DNA of 64,000 nucleotides from Fratercula arctica (Eukaryota > Chordata > Aves > Charadriiformes > Alcidae). Position 1 is the first letter of the stretch. Each line of letters begins with the position of its first letter. Under the pieces are notes generated by a model. The model made no database searches and was not told the origin of the DNA. It saw nothing but the letters and a program-made list of their open reading frames with translations. Positions 1 through 12,870 of the stretch are shown piece after piece. Where the stretch lies: NCBI GenBank assembly GCA_947846985.1, contig CANTUZ010000026.1, forward strand, positions 52,682,730 through 52,746,729, written 5' to 3'. The position numbers were made by a program, and so were the translations under genes.

Positions 1-74
1 TCACAAATCCAAAACATAGTGCCACACAAGCTACTATGAAGAAATTTAACTCTACCCCAGCCCAAGCTAGTACT
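1..74 (-). mobile_element. Truncated ERV LTR (5' end of LTR, cut by window edge)
   Basis: The bases match, with small changes, the right-hand end of the complete LTR at 18981-19602. Both share the 'aaatc-aaa-ca-ag-cc' block, the stretch 'ctactatgaaga' followed by 'tttaactcta', and a closing 'cccagcc..a.c.agta' segment. On the minus strand this is the start of U3 of a common avian LTR family. Only about 74 bases are inside the window, so neither the other terminus nor a target-site duplication can be tested. The exact end is uncertain by a few bases because the terminal CA is blurred. Confidence 0.72.
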
Positions 75-3050
75 ACCAGAATACATGGGGTAAGGAGCAA
101 CGGCATTCACCAATAAATAGGTTACAGATTTCATAAAACCAATAGCAAATGTGGACTTACTGAAGTTGTTAGCTTCCCTAATACATCCACAGGCTTTCAT
201 TTCTCACTAACTTTGTAGTTTATTGCTCCCAGCGGTTGACATTATACCATATTTGCATTAAATATTAAACCATTTCAGATATCGGATATCCTGTCTGCTT
301 GCTTTTCTTTCATACCACATCAATACCAAGAAAACAGACTCCTGAATCCACATCCCAGGCTAGTAAATTTTTCCTGCTTTTGGCAGGTGTGTGTGTGGAG
401 AAATTTTGGTGGCAAAAAAAATTTGTCACAACTAATAATCTCAATTTATTTTATTTTATTAAAATTTTATTTACACTGAAAATTCTTTGAAATGTGATTT
501 TCATAAACTTCCTTTCCTTTATTTCTTTATTTCTTTGTATTTCACTTTGTTTAGATAACCAATAACTCATGATATAAACAACTTTTTTTGCCTTTGTGTC
601 AGAGTGATAAAGACTTTTGTAAAAGTAGTGATTGTGTAAATTAACATTTTGTAATAGATTTTATTTCTGATCTCCATTGATGACCAGACACTAAGATGGA
701 CATTGCTATTTATCCCTAGACAGGTGTCCCCAGTGTTTTCATGCCCTGTGCATCACTAAAGCACTCGCTTGAAGAGAGACCCCTCTGATTTGCATCCACA
801 AACTGCAAATCAAAAAAGGTCAATTTACTTTGAATTGTGCTACTTTTGTCTCAGATGGTAGCTGTGTTACCATAATTTACAGGCGTTTTGATGTTTGGGT
901 TCTGTTTTGTTTTCTTGTTTTTCATTTATTATTCTGGTCTTTTAGATAGTTTCAACACAATTCTTTACTTACATATGGTGAAGAACAGAGGCTTTACTTC
1001 AGCTGATTTTTTTCTTGCTTGCCATCTGAATTGCTTCTGAATTATATCGCTCTGAACTTCACTATTTCCATTTTACATTTTCTTTCTCTCATTTTACTGT
1101 ATGGACTAACTTTCACCCTGTAACATCCTTCTAGACTTATCTCCTGTCCAGTTTGATATCCTAATGCTAGTGTGCTGCCTTGGCTATGATATGAAAAAGC
1201 TATGTCCTATTTTTGGGAAAGTTGCAATCAAATGTTTCATAGATCCTCCCTTTAAATATTTTCCATCTATACTAGCTCCAAAGCCTTCTGCGTTTCTTTT
1301 GTGATATCCTTTAAAATGAAAAAAAGTACACAATTTACAAATATATCTGAAGAATAATACCATTACTAGAAAAATTATGAGTTACTGACCAGCCTTACCA
1401 AACTTTATGCTGTAGAAAGACTGTTCAGTTGTTTATTCACATTAACATATTTACTATTTAAATATTTACATATTTATCCTACATATTTTCTTCATTTAAA
1501 TGAGTTTATTTAATTTATATAAGTCCCAATTGTGGAGTGCTAGAAAATTCTAGAGCCTATGCTGCCCCTTTTAAATAAAGAGACATAATGGTCCATTTGC
1601 AAAATAATTTTACTAATTCATTAACAAGTTAAAAATAGTATAGTATTTTTTTTTTTATTAAATCTTTTTTTTAATCCACACTTTGAAAAAATTGGTTAAG
1701 AAATATATGTACTGGAGGTCAAGGTCAGACTCCATCAAGATTCACATCTCTGTTAAATCAATGTTTGATGACTACTAAGATTATACAAACCAGTAGTCTC
1801 CATTGAAAGGAAAAAACCCCAGCCAAACCATTTCTGCAACATACTTTGAAATAATTTTTTTCTGCAATAGAGCAGAGCTGAGCATGCTTGCCCCTTCACA
1901 TGATTTACCAATCCTATTTATCCAACAGGATAAGTTTTAGAGCACAAATGAATCCATGTCTAAAACACATACTTTAAGTGTAGTTTTTATAAAAAGTAAA
2001 CTAGTTCTTCTCCTCTTAGAATTTGGTTTGCTATGAAGTTTAGGTGGTGGTCATTTTAAGTTATTCTGGTGCTTGCTATATTGTTTCTTACAGTAAAATA
2101 AACCATCTCTGATATGGGATATCAAAGTATTAAGTCTGTGAAGCTGTACGGAGAATTAACAGCCATGAAGAGCATTCTGAACACAGATGTCTTGAAATGA
2201 CAAAAGTCAGTGACAATAAACTGTGTTGCTAGGAGACCAGAGCCACAGAAAATATGTCTCCATTTGAAATAAGAATGCTGATTAAAAAACATTCTCAACA
2301 GATAATGAATAAAGGTGTCAGAGGTATCTTTTGTGCCTGAGATCAGACAGAGCACTTAATTTGTAAGCCAGAGGAATAGAACCAAATCTTTAACAGCAGG
2401 AAATTCATCATAAAAATTTCAGGATAATAAAACTTTAGACCCTGCTTAGATCATAAGTTGTAACAGTACACAATATTGCAGTTGTAGGAACTCTTTATCT
2501 GTATATTGATGTTATATCTCTAAATTAAGAATGTTGTGAAGGAATTGCTGAGGCCTGCTAATTATGTGTTTTAAGAACACAGACAGACTCTGAAGAACAG
2601 AAATGACCCCAAACTGTAAAAATGTTGCTATGAAAGTTAAAAATGTATACAACCAATTCTATTTTTTAGTGTTGAAGGGAATGATGTAAGTAGTTCTTTT
2701 TCATCATAATGGATTGACTAGTTACATGTATATTTTACAGTATGTGCAGACATTCTACAAAAAAGAAAGGAAAATTTCAAAATTAGGTTTTCCACAGAGA
2801 AGAAAATTTGCTGCCGAAGTAGTGTCACTCTGAGCAAGAGAGGAAAAATATACGCATTTAGTTGCCTCAAATATCTGAATCTGAAAAAATTTTATATGGG
2901 TGGACTAAGGGCATGGTTCTGCTTCTCTGCCTCTTTGTGGGTTTAAGATAGATTTGTTGATTTAAGAGATTTTTTTATTGGTTAACGTCCAGATCTGTAT
3001 GATTTCCACATCCTCAAAAGAGCCTTCTTTTATCTGTCAAGTTGCTCTCA
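75..3050. other. Non-coding AT-rich stretch, nothing recognised
   Basis: No gene, LTR or CR1 signature is visible on either strand. Open frames stay below 80 codons and show no protein-like composition. T-rich runs occur near 1648-1675. Confidence 0.6.
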
Positions 3051-3078
3051 ATTTTTATTTATTTATTTATTTATTTTT
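3051..3078. repeat. (ATTT)n simple repeat
   Basis: About six ATTT/TTTA units occur in a row inside otherwise ordinary AT-rich DNA. This is an ordinary tetranucleotide microsatellite. Confidence 0.9.
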
Positions 3079-4245
3079 CCTCATATGCCAGATTAAAATG
3101 TACCTCCAGGAAATTGGAGAGTTTTGGGTTTTGCTAAGTACCTGTTGAGAGATATTTTCTTACTATAAGAGTATTTTTTACTTGTTTTTCACTAATTTTA
3201 GCATAAAATGTGAACACAGGCATGTATTTCTACAGTCTTTTTTTGTGTAACACTGGAGAGTCTGTTGACGTAAAATTTTCTTTGAGTTAATAATACTGTG
3301 AGCCGCAGAACTAGCTTACACAGGAAGGATGTGAAGCAATTTATTTGTAATATTAGAGTCTGTCAGAATATTTCAATTATTGCCATTAATGTTGTTAAGT
3401 CCCACTCTACCACCAAATACTTTGGAAATTATTACTTTTTTATCCTTTTTTTACATATCATCAAAATTATTACATGCTCAGATCATTCCAACAGTTTATT
3501 GTAAATCTTCAGAGTACTTCAGATAATTGCAATGGAACCAGAGAATGGGGTATATAGACTATATTCTTAGCTGTTTTCCTACTGAATTCCCTTGCCAGTA
3601 ATTTTTTCTTTGGACTGGTTTCAGAATTAGGAGAGATGAAATGAAATTTCTTCATCCATTGATTTTCTGTCAAAAAATAAATATTTCACCTTTTTTTTTT
3701 TTATTGTGAAGAAAAGTGATTTATAAAGTTTCAGAGAAAAATGTTGAATTTCACTTAAAATTTCCCTACTCAAAACATTTCGCTGTCCATACAGAAATCT
3801 TTCAGATTTAAGGTACTATTTTAAAACTTTTTTATAGCTTGAGTATGGTATGCAAACTTGTATATTAATTGAAGACCTTATTGGTCTCTTTCTTACTACA
3901 CTTCAGGAGGATCACATGTTTTCCCATACGTGGTAAGAAAATGTTAACAGAAATACTTTCTAGAAAGACTGAGAGGTCATTGTTATTTTGACATTTAAGG
4001 CTAGGCACCTTTGGAGTCAGCAGAAACTAGCTGGCTGACTCTGAGGCCAAACTAAGATGGGGAAATGTGTAAAGAAATTTTGTCAGTGTGGCCAGAAATT
4101 AGGTTTGTGTTAGAACCCTGCAGGACCCTAAAGTCTCTTCAGAAATCAATAAAAAAAGAGAGAAAGATGGACCCTGTTTTGGGGAAGAATCAGAGTGGTG
4201 CTCACATACAGGAAGCACATTTGGCCTCAAACACATTTCTGGTTT
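3079..4245. other. Non-coding stretch, nothing recognised
   Basis: It contains a T run at 3691-3702 and no convincing open frame. The last 250 bases, next to the LTR at 4251, are slightly richer in GC. I looked there for a retroviral primer-binding site or internal region and could not support one. Confidence 0.5.
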
Positions 4246-4250
4246 GCCAA

Positions 4251-4832
4251 TGCTGCGGTTAGGGACAGATTGGCTAATGATGAGACAACAGATGCTCTCC
4301 CCCACCTCTCACTCCAAGGAGAGAGATTTATGAGTTCAGGAAAAACTAAACTACTTTAATGAAATAATAATAATAAAATAAAAAGGAAATAATTAAATAG
4401 ATACTCACTATATATAAAAAAAACCATATCAAGTTCCCAGGAAGATGTCACCAGCAGGCTCTGGGGAAGTCCCAGACTGCACTCAGCGATGGATGGGAAC
4501 TGGATTCCACATCGGGAGTCAGGAACGCACAGATCGGGATCAAAGGCAGACAGACAGGGTCCTCCTCAGACATCAGTCATGGAAGAAGAGAGCCATTAAA
4601 GATGAGCTGATCTTTTGGTCCCTCAGCTTTTCTACTGAGCATGGGGCAGATGGGACGGAATACCATGTTGGTCAGTTTTGGGTCACCAGACCTGTCCGCT
4701 CGTCCCCACAGGTGTGACCCCTCCACAGGGTAAACACCCAGGTCAGCCGACCCTGGTGGCCACAGCAACAAGTAACAGCAAGAGCCCCTCTCTGAACAGA
4801 AAGTTGGCTCTGGTTCACCCCAAACCAGGACA
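4251..4832 (-). mobile_element. Solo ERV LTR (ERVL-like), 582 bp
   Basis: On the minus strand the element begins TGTCCTGGTTTGGGG and ends ...CCGCAGCA, giving the TG...CA termini of a retroviral LTR. The flanks carry 5-bp near-identical copies, GCCAA at 4246-4250 and GACAA at 4833-4837, consistent with a target-site duplication of the length usual for ERVL elements. An A/T-rich part at 4350-4420 includes ATTAAA-type polyadenylation signals on the minus strand. The region around 4620-4640 reads 'ctcagctttt...actgagcatg', a decayed TATA-box neighbourhood shared with related avian LTRs. No gag, pol or env sequence lies on either side, so it is read as a solitary LTR. Family naming is from memory; the boundaries are seen directly. 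Confidence 0.82.
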
Positions 4833-4837
4833 GACAA

Positions 4838-5455
4838 CTACTGCTGCTTACACTGCCATGTAGAAAAGAGAAGGACAACAGAAGGCAGTGACAGGCTTAC
4901 AGAGAACCTCAGATGTCAGAAAATACCTTCCCTTGAGTCTATCAATAAGTACCCAAAATTTTTCAGTCTAGAAACATGTTAGACTGTACCGTATGTCTCT
5001 ATTCTGCGTCACTATAGAGTCAAAGCACTTTCCAGGCAACTAAAGAAAGACAGTGTGACTACCATTCATGGTTTCTTCTCTGCTTCAACCCTCGTGTCTA
5101 TACAGTAACTGTATTTGTACTGTAATCTTTTAATTTGCACTCTGAAGTATATATGCATATAAGGTTTTAGATTGGAGAATCAGACACTAAACGCCCTTCT
5201 TTGCAGCAGGAGAAAAAGAGATTGGGTCTGGGTTTGTCCTCAGCTCCTGAGAAGTTGTAATCAGTTCCAAGCAGGTCTTCAAAGAAGTTCCCTTTCTTGC
5301 AAGGATGAGCTTAACCCTTAGGTTCAGGGTATTTCTTTATGCCTAAGGAGTGGAGTTGACATCTAAGGTTTATCCTGGATGCCTTTATAAAATGTGGAGG
5401 GAAAATGAGCACCTCAAAGTGAGCACAGACTTTCAGTTAACATGTTTTGGATTTA
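4838..5455. other. Spacer between two LTRs, nothing recognised
   Basis: About 620 bases separate a minus-strand LTR from a plus-strand LTR of a different family. No internal retroviral sequence, gene or repeat is recognised, which argues that the two LTRs are independent insertions. Confidence 0.5.
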
Positions 5456-6414
5456 TGTGGCAAGTTTTTGGTAGTGTGGTATCTGCAGAGGTGCTTCTGT
5501 GAGAAGACACCAGGAGCTGCTGTCGTGTCAGACAGAGTCGGTTTCAGCTGGCTCCAAAATGGACCTGCTGCTGCCCAAAGCTGAGCCAGTCAGCGATGCT
5601 GGTGGCACCACTATGGTAACACATTTAAGAAAGGGTAAAAAAAGACTGTGCAGCAGCTGGGAGAGAGAAGGGTGAGGAAAACATGAAAGAAACAGCTCTG
5701 CAGACATCAGGGTTGGTGAAGTAGTAGGTGGAGGAGGTGTTCCAGGCTCCAGAACAGAAATTCCCCTGCAGGCCATGGAGAAGATTATGATGACACAGAT
5801 TGTGTCCCTGCAGCCCATGGGGGACCATGTTGTATCGCATATCCACACTGCAGCCCATGGAGAGCCCAGACCAGAGCAGGCTCCTCTCAGGAACTGTGAC
5901 CTGTGGGGTACCCATGCTGGGGCAGTCTGTTCCTGGAGGACTGTATGCCATGGAGAGGAACGACACTGGAGCAATTCTTGAAGGATTATATGTCATGGGA
6001 GGGACCCCATGCTGGAGCACGGTAAGAGCGTGAGGAGGAAGAAATGGCAGAGAGGAGCTGTTATGAAATGACCACAACTCCCATTACCCATCCCCCTGTG
6101 CCTCTCAGGGAGGGAGGAGGTAGAAGAGTCAGGTGTGAAGTTGAGTCTGGGAAGAAGGGGAGTTGGAGGAAAGGTATTTTTAGTTTTGTTTTTATTTCTC
6201 ACTATCCTAGTCTGTTATTAATTGGCAATAAATTAATTTAATCTTCCCTATTTTGAGTCTGTTTTGCCCATGGTGGTAACTGGTGAGTGATCTCCTTGTC
6301 TTTATCTTGACCTATGAGCTTTTGACTGAATTTTCTCCTCCTGTCTTGCTGAGGAGGGGTAGTGAGAGAGCAGCTTCGTTTGTGCCTGGTGGCCAGACAA
6401 GGTCAAAACCCACA
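5456..6414 (+). mobile_element. Long ERV LTR with internal minirepeats, about 959 bp
   Basis: The element starts TGTGGCAAG and ends ...AAACCCACA, with near-inverted TGTGG/CCACA ends. It has a TATA-like TTTAAG at 5624-5629 and an AATAAA polyadenylation signal at 6227-6232. Between 5755 and 6025 the sequence carries degenerate minirepeats: 'cagcccatgg' or similar alternates with 'ctggagca' or similar. This is typical of a long avian ERVL-class LTR that I recognise. The five flanking bases on each side (ATTTA and AAATA) agree at only three positions, so the duplication is not convincing. The 148- and 150-codon minus-strand open frames here are by-products of the minirepeats, not genes. Confidence 0.86.
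5755..6025 (+). repeat. Degenerate minirepeats inside the LTR
   Basis: Successive blocks contain a 'gccatgg' or 'tcatggg' core followed by a variable spacer and a 'ctggagca' or 'ccagagca' core. About five or six units are visible, with spacing of roughly 30-45 bases. The array lies downstream of the TATA-like box, in the transcribed part of the LTR. Confidence 0.7.
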
Positions 6415-7842
6415 AAATAATATTGCTGCAAGTCCATAAAGAGCATAGAGAATAGGTTTGATGTTCTCATAGGATACTTGTGCATGGGAGCAGTTCTATG
6501 CATTTATCTTCAGAGAAAGGTTCAAATGACAAGCTTTTTAAGAACAGCAACCACTATACAAAACAGCTGCGAAAATGTCTCTGTGCAGCCTTATAATACA
6601 GTTACAAAGTATATTTACTTGATCTCAGTTGCAGCATTTGAAATCCAAACAAACAAGTTTACTGCTTTTGTTATAAACACCTAATCCTAAAGTAGCCATG
6701 AATAAACATTATTCCAATGTCATGTAAAATGATAATCTAGGACAAGAATGTTTAGTCATAACCTACTTCTTAAAAGAGTAAAATCCAAAAGTAATAAATT
6801 GTGAGCAGGCTTAGCATCCCTTTGCATGGACAGAAAATTAAAAAAAAATCTTAAACCATTTCTTGAAGACTTTATAGTCACAAGAAATTATGCACAGCAT
6901 TAAAGGAAATGTCAAATGAAATAATAATATTAATAAAAAAGAAGACTTTTCCATTTTTGAGAGAAATATATCGTAGGAGTGGTTAATTGTCTTTTTTGAG
7001 AGAATGTAGACAAGTTTGTTTGTGCCTTTTGCTCCTGAGTAAGGCAGTACACCTCAAAAGTTTCCAGAGTGAGTGGAGGCACGTGAACTTTAGAATTTCA
7101 GCTTCTCTGGATATTCCAATATTTTAACATTTGTCAGGGCAAACAGTTTGAAAGATTTCTTTTGGCTTACTGAACCATCCTGAAATACTTTGTTTAAAAC
7201 CTGTAGAGTATTCAATTAGCATTTCTCCATAATTAGTAGCTGAATGATCCATTCACCCAGACAGGTCATCCTTCTCGTGGCAATTGTTCATGATCTGTAT
7301 GTCTCTTTTCATGATGTGGATTCTGGGAGCTGCAGTTCTTAAATATCCTGGCCAACAGAAGGAAAATGGGACTCAAAATACAACTCCTACATGAAATGTA
7401 ATGCATGGAAAATTGAATACAATACCTCCTTGGATTGGTGATTTATAAAGTAAAACACTGCAAACCCATAAGAGCTTTAGGGTTTAGATCTTTCAGAAAC
7501 AGTTTTTGTAGCTGTTCAACTATGACAGAAAGCAAAGGATAGATCAGAAGTCTCTTAAGAGCGAAGAATTAATATTTAAACTTTTGAATGTTTCCTAAAC
7601 ATTCAAACTAGCTAAAAATTTAGTCTGAATAATTGTCCAAATGAATACAAAAATCACAGCACTCTGGCATATATCCTGCATATGTATGATGAGATAGTGC
7701 ACCCATGAGATAAATTATTACCAGAGGAAATATCAGAAATATTAAGAGACTATTAGCTAAAATATTATCAAAAGAACAGCTCATAGAGATGACCAGGCAG
7801 TGAAAAAATTATACTAGGTGTAGGGTTTGTTTTGGTTGTTTG
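6415..7842. other. Non-coding stretch, nothing recognised
   Basis: AT-rich sequence with no open frame above 70 codons outside the LTR edge and no recognisable repeat. Confidence 0.55.
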
Positions 7843-7843
7843 T

Positions 7844-7867
<24 letters not shown>
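7843..7867. repeat. Poly(T) tract
   Basis: Twenty-five T in a row, preceded by a T/G-rich lead at 7825-7842. It could be the poly(A) tail of a minus-strand retrocopy, but no retrocopy body is recognisable next to it. Confidence 0.9.
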
Positions 7868-7874
<7 letters not shown>

Positions 7875-10800
7875 GGCAAGCTTTTCGTCAAGAATGATAA
7901 CCAGAAAAAAAATATAAAAACTATCTGAAAATACTAATTCCATTCCTCGGCTTGACAGCACTTACTGCAAGTCATTCTGCTCATCTGTGTAAGCAAACAA
8001 CTAAGTACCGAAAACAAAAGTTCCTAGCAGCATCAATAAGAAGCAACTGTTTCTTCAGTATTGTGTTTAAGATGATCTATAACACAAGGAATGATTTCTT
8101 TTTCCTGGTTCTTTACGTTTTCTTTGCGTTTTCTTTCTCTTTTTTTTTTTTTTTTTATTTTTCCTCCCCCTCTACTTGAATATGGAAATGCCATTGTGAT
8201 TTAAACCTCTCTTTCTAAAACTGCAATGTTAACCCTATGGATTACATGAAAAGGGGCAAATAGTACCTTCGTTGGCAGATGAAAATTATCAAATTTAATT
8301 GGATTTGAAGATTCTTAATATTAATTAAATTCTTGATCTCAAGTCCCTTAGCAATTCTGGAGTGGATTTACTTGCTTAAGTAATGAACACATGCTAGATT
8401 CAAAGTCTTTTGTTGAGCTTAGTCATAATTGTCACTGACACTGTAAACAAAAGATTACAAAATAATCTTTAGGTAATCAAAAAAGAATTTAGTTTGAGAA
8501 ACAAGCTCAACAACAAAATAAGAATTTCTGGTGCCTTAAGAAATACACCTACTCAAACAGTTAGAAAGGTTTCTACAGAAAGAGATGTAGAATAAATTGG
8601 AAATTAAGTAATTACAGCATTGTTGAGTGGCTGGGTTTTATTTCAGATTTTTCTATATTAGAAAGAATACAATTAATAACTAGAGTTATAAGGATTGCTT
8701 TCAATTGTGGTGTCCTTTAAACCACAGCAAATAACCCCAAATGACTACGGCGAAAGGAGTCAAATCTCCAAAATGGCACTGAGATGTCAGTAAGAAGACA
8801 GAGCCTCCAATTTTGTCAGGCTGCTTATCTATTCCTTAAGTACGCATTTTAAAACACCACCATCCCATTCTTATGTTGCTATCACATTATTCCCTTGACT
8901 GTTGAATGGTAATAATTCAAATAAGGAAAAAAAACCCAACAAAATATCAATAATGTCTTTATTTTAAGGAACAGATGGAACAGGTAAACAATCTTTCACT
9001 GGTGATTAAGGTGATACAAACTTGCTAAGAAAACATGCACATGAAAAATTAACAACTATTCTAACAGTACTCTAAATAGTACTCCTAATGAATATGTGTA
9101 GCAGCTCTTCTCCCAGTCTAAGTTATTTTCACCTACCTACCATGACAACTGGTGACGACATTCTAGATGGGAAGTATATTCATCTTAATTCATGATAAAA
9201 TATGCTAAAGGATTCCAGTAGTATTCTTGTCTTAGTGTATATACATTCTGCATTCTTTTGAAAAAATGACGCTATCTATGATAAAAATGAGTTTTCTGGA
9301 GAGTTTTAATTTGAAGTTTAGTGAGGAATCTAGTGCTTTCTTTCTTAAACAAAAAATATTATGTGCTCTGGAACAATCACTTCAAAATGATGTACACATT
9401 AGTAGTGGTTTAGATAAAGTATGCATCAGTTGGCAAAGTGAAAAAAAGAGAAAAACAATAAATGCATTCTGGATTTCAAATTTAATGATCACTGAACTCT
9501 TAAACAACTGTTACGTCTCCTATTTTAAGACCTATTATTTTTTCTTTTCACAATGATTTTTTTAAAAAGATAATATATTCAATCCTTTCAGTACAATTCA
9601 ATTAAGTGGTTGTGCACATCAACGCGAGTTATATTTTTGTTTGAAGATGTGTCATGAATATCTACTTACATACAAATAATTAAAAACCTAGCCAATTTGC
9701 TGTCAACACCATGTTTCCACTTAATCTTTTTCCATCTTTCACCCAGTCCATGTCATATTGTGTGTTTTGCTTGCAGGATACAAGTTTCTGGGGTATTCTG
9801 ACTCTTCTTGCAACAGTTGACCAAAAGACAAAAACAAGTAGAAGAGACTTCTCCTAAACTTGTATGAGAAATAGTCAGTTAAAAAACAAGAATCTGCTAC
9901 CTGTGTTGCCTTAACCTGTTATTGTCATTGAAAACCCACTTCAGTTTTCTTGTATTAAAGGTACAAAAATTGGAATAATACTGGTAGAATAAGAATAGAT
10001 TTTCATTGTCTGTTTAAAGTATATGAGAATGACAAAAGTTGAAACCAAGGCTGATCAGTGGAATTTTAAAAGTTCAAGGCAGCCTCATAAAAAGAAATGA
10101 GGAGAAATATCAAGTAATAGAAGTTATACCCTGTGGCCCTCCAAGGATCACTGTATCCAGAGGGAATACTGGAAAAAAGTAAGACAAGCAAACAAAAAAA
10201 GAAACCCTAAACCAGCAGTAAACACTACCTTTAGTTATTTAAAAGTCACTCCTGAAACTCAACAGCAGTGGTAGACACACTAACACTAGAAGGAATAGGA
10301 CACGTTCCAGACTATTTGTAAATTTACTATTAATAGTTTATACCTTTAATATTGGACATAGACAAAGTTGAAAAAAATGTGAAAAGAAAGGAGAATAATA
10401 CTTGGGATTAGTGGGGAAAACACTTTGTTGATCTATATCTGAATTAATAATGAAGCTTTTGGTTTCTACTGGTTCTCTAAATCTAAATCAAAAAAGCTCT
10501 AGGAAGAAATTCTTCAGCGACCAAAACTTATTTGAATTTTAAAAATATTTTGCTCAATATCAGAAATAAAAAATTCTTTAGTAAATTGGAAATAAGGAAC
10601 TCAGAAATCATTTTGGAAAGGGGAAGGAAGATTTCTAGATGAGTCTGGTTTTCTGAGATGGGTTACACAAAAGCTCTGCTTTTGTTCAATTTTAGAGTTC
10701 TGCAGAAGGGAAACACACTAATTATGTATAATTTCAAGACCAAACTTATTTCTCAGGATGGCATGTGCAGGGTGAATAGAAGTAAAAGTAACATGGAACA

Positions 10801-12785
10801 ATCTGACAGAAATAATCAGGTTCCAGGGGATGAAAGGACTTTTTAATTATTTTGTTTGTTTGCTTGTTCTTTTTTTGAGAATGCTTGTATTAGGGTTTGT
10901 GTTTTGTTTTGGTGTTGTCACTGTCCTATCCCCCTCCCACTCTGCTTCCAGATATCTTTAATTAGAACTCCTTTATTTCACTACCCTTACATGCTGGGCT
11001 TCAGATCTTTTTTTGTAGTTGCCACACTGCCAGTGTTATGGTGGTTCTGTCATTACCTTCTTGTGACACAGCAGCCTTCTTTGCTTCCTTTGTGCTTCCA
11101 TGCTTTGCTTTTTCTTTCTGTTTCCAACTCTGTTTTCATATATGAATTAATGAGAGGAGAAAAGTTCCCTTTATCAAGATTTACACCAAAATCATGTAGC
11201 ATACTGAGCCAAAGGAATGGAGCACAGAATAAGAAATGAAAAATCACTAACATGTTTCATGAGTCTAACTTTTAGGGCACCACAAGTTTGGGGTGAAATA
11301 TGAGAGGTAACAACCTCAGAAATGTGGTTGTTTCCATGTGATTTTTCATACCACGGAGTGTTTGAAACTAAGTCTTTAGTGACAGTGTCAAAAAGCCTCA
11401 GCTTCAAAGTTGGTCTCCCATCTTTTATTCTTGCCTGTGATCACCTGGATTTTGTTTTACAGCCTTTTCATGACTTCTATGTTCTCTTATAAATATTTCA
11501 CTAACCTAGAAGAAGCCTGGTTTTCTAGCTTTTTTTTTGGGAAACAAAAGTAGAAACAAACAATGGATACAGATACAAATCCTTTCTACAGATAACATAA
11601 CAGAAGATGTATGAGAGAAAACCAGCCAATGTTCTGTTATGATGCTCAGCTGGTCATGTAAAATATTCTGAAAATAAGGGAAATATTAGGCCCTGAGGGT
11701 CTGGTTTTCTTGTAGAATAATTCTTCCTTGATTCACTGTGTTATGGGTTATAAAGCAGGCCTTTCCTAAATCTGATGGCAATTAAAGGGTTTCGGTACTT
11801 TTACGCTCTTTTCAGTGAGTTTGTTTTTAATAATAACAGCTTTTATAAACGCTTTGAAGAGAGAGCTTCAGTTGACATGCTTGTTTACCTTTCTGATTTA
11901 GGCTTGCATTGTGCAATATGTGGAAGATGTTAGACCAGTTGACCAGGATAAAAATATATGTGCCTTTAAAGGTAAAACATTAGCTCTTTTTTTAATTTAT
12001 TTGTAATATAAATTTACTGCAATGTGTTTACATCAACCCTCCCCTTCTCCCCCATCCGACCCTTTTTTTAGAAGATACTGGTGTTCAGGGATTAGCATCT
12101 CTCTGAGAGAAACATGCTGTTTAGTATAGTTTTATGAGGTTGAAAAAATACTAGCACAGCATGAGATTCTCATTCTTCTAAAGTCAGGTTAAAACATGCT
12201 AATAATTTCAAATGTTATTCTATTATTAGTATATCTAAGGAAATAGATTTTGCATTTATATGAGATAATTAAAAGATGTTTATAGAGAAAAAAAATGTAG
12301 TTGTTCTTTTTCTTTTTTTAAGTTAGAGTCAAACTCTATCCAGAATTTTATGTCTAATTCCTCATTTTAATTGAACATTAATAAAAAGAAGAGGGATCCA
12401 TTGGTAATTTTATATGAACACACCTGTTTGCTCACAGATTAGCAGAAGAAACTCCATCTGAGAAACACAAGGGAGTTCATTGTGTTCTTCAGTTTACAAA
12501 TGTCATGTAGAGAAGAAATACTGTGCTTGCTTTTGCTACTTTCTAGAACTTATATAGCAGATTTTTGTAACACTTCTTCAGGTACAAAAGGTTTAGGGAA
12601 ACTAGGAGAGGCAAGCCTGCTAAGTAATTGTTTTACATCTCCAAATCTTTATGTGGTACAGAATAGCCAGAGAACAGTGCAGCATTCTCAAGGTACTGTA
12701 CTGCTCCTCTGATACTGCGAATTGTTACATCTATTTGAAGGGTACATCCCTGTCACCCTGAATTTTATGGGAAAGTTTCTTAGTT
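7868..12785. other. Non-coding AT-rich region
   Basis: It contains a second poly(T) run (8141-8156) and many short open frames. The longest, 127 codons at 10856-11239 on the plus strand, is rich in F, L, S and C encoded by T-rich codons and has no recognisable domain. The stretch at about 11746-11985 is less degenerate in texture, with homeobox-like and C/EBP-like words; see findings. No repeat family is recognised. Confidence 0.5.
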
Positions 12786-12870
12786 TATTTGGTTGGTTGG
12801 TTGTGCTTCTGTTATTGTGTTGAGGTTTTTTTGTTTGTTTGTTTGTTTGATTGGTTTGTTTTAATATGAC
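12786..12870. repeat. GGTT/GTTT low-complexity repeat
   Basis: Three GGTT units are followed, after a short spacer, by a run of TTTG units and more T/G-rich sequence. Simple-sequence DNA. Confidence 0.8.

Noticed and set aside
4000..4250. Possible internal ERV sequence and primer-binding site left of the LTR at 4251
   Set aside because: The near-matching 5-bp flanks (GCCAA/GACAA) fit a solo LTR better, and no convincing tRNA-complementary site was found.
5528..6077. 148- and 150-codon minus-strand open frames
   Set aside because: Both lie inside the plus-strand LTR and come from its minirepeats. They overlap in different frames and show no domain.
10856..11239. 127-codon plus-strand frame
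   Set aside because: T-rich codons give F/L/C/S-rich chance sequence. No recognised motif, splice context or conserved start.
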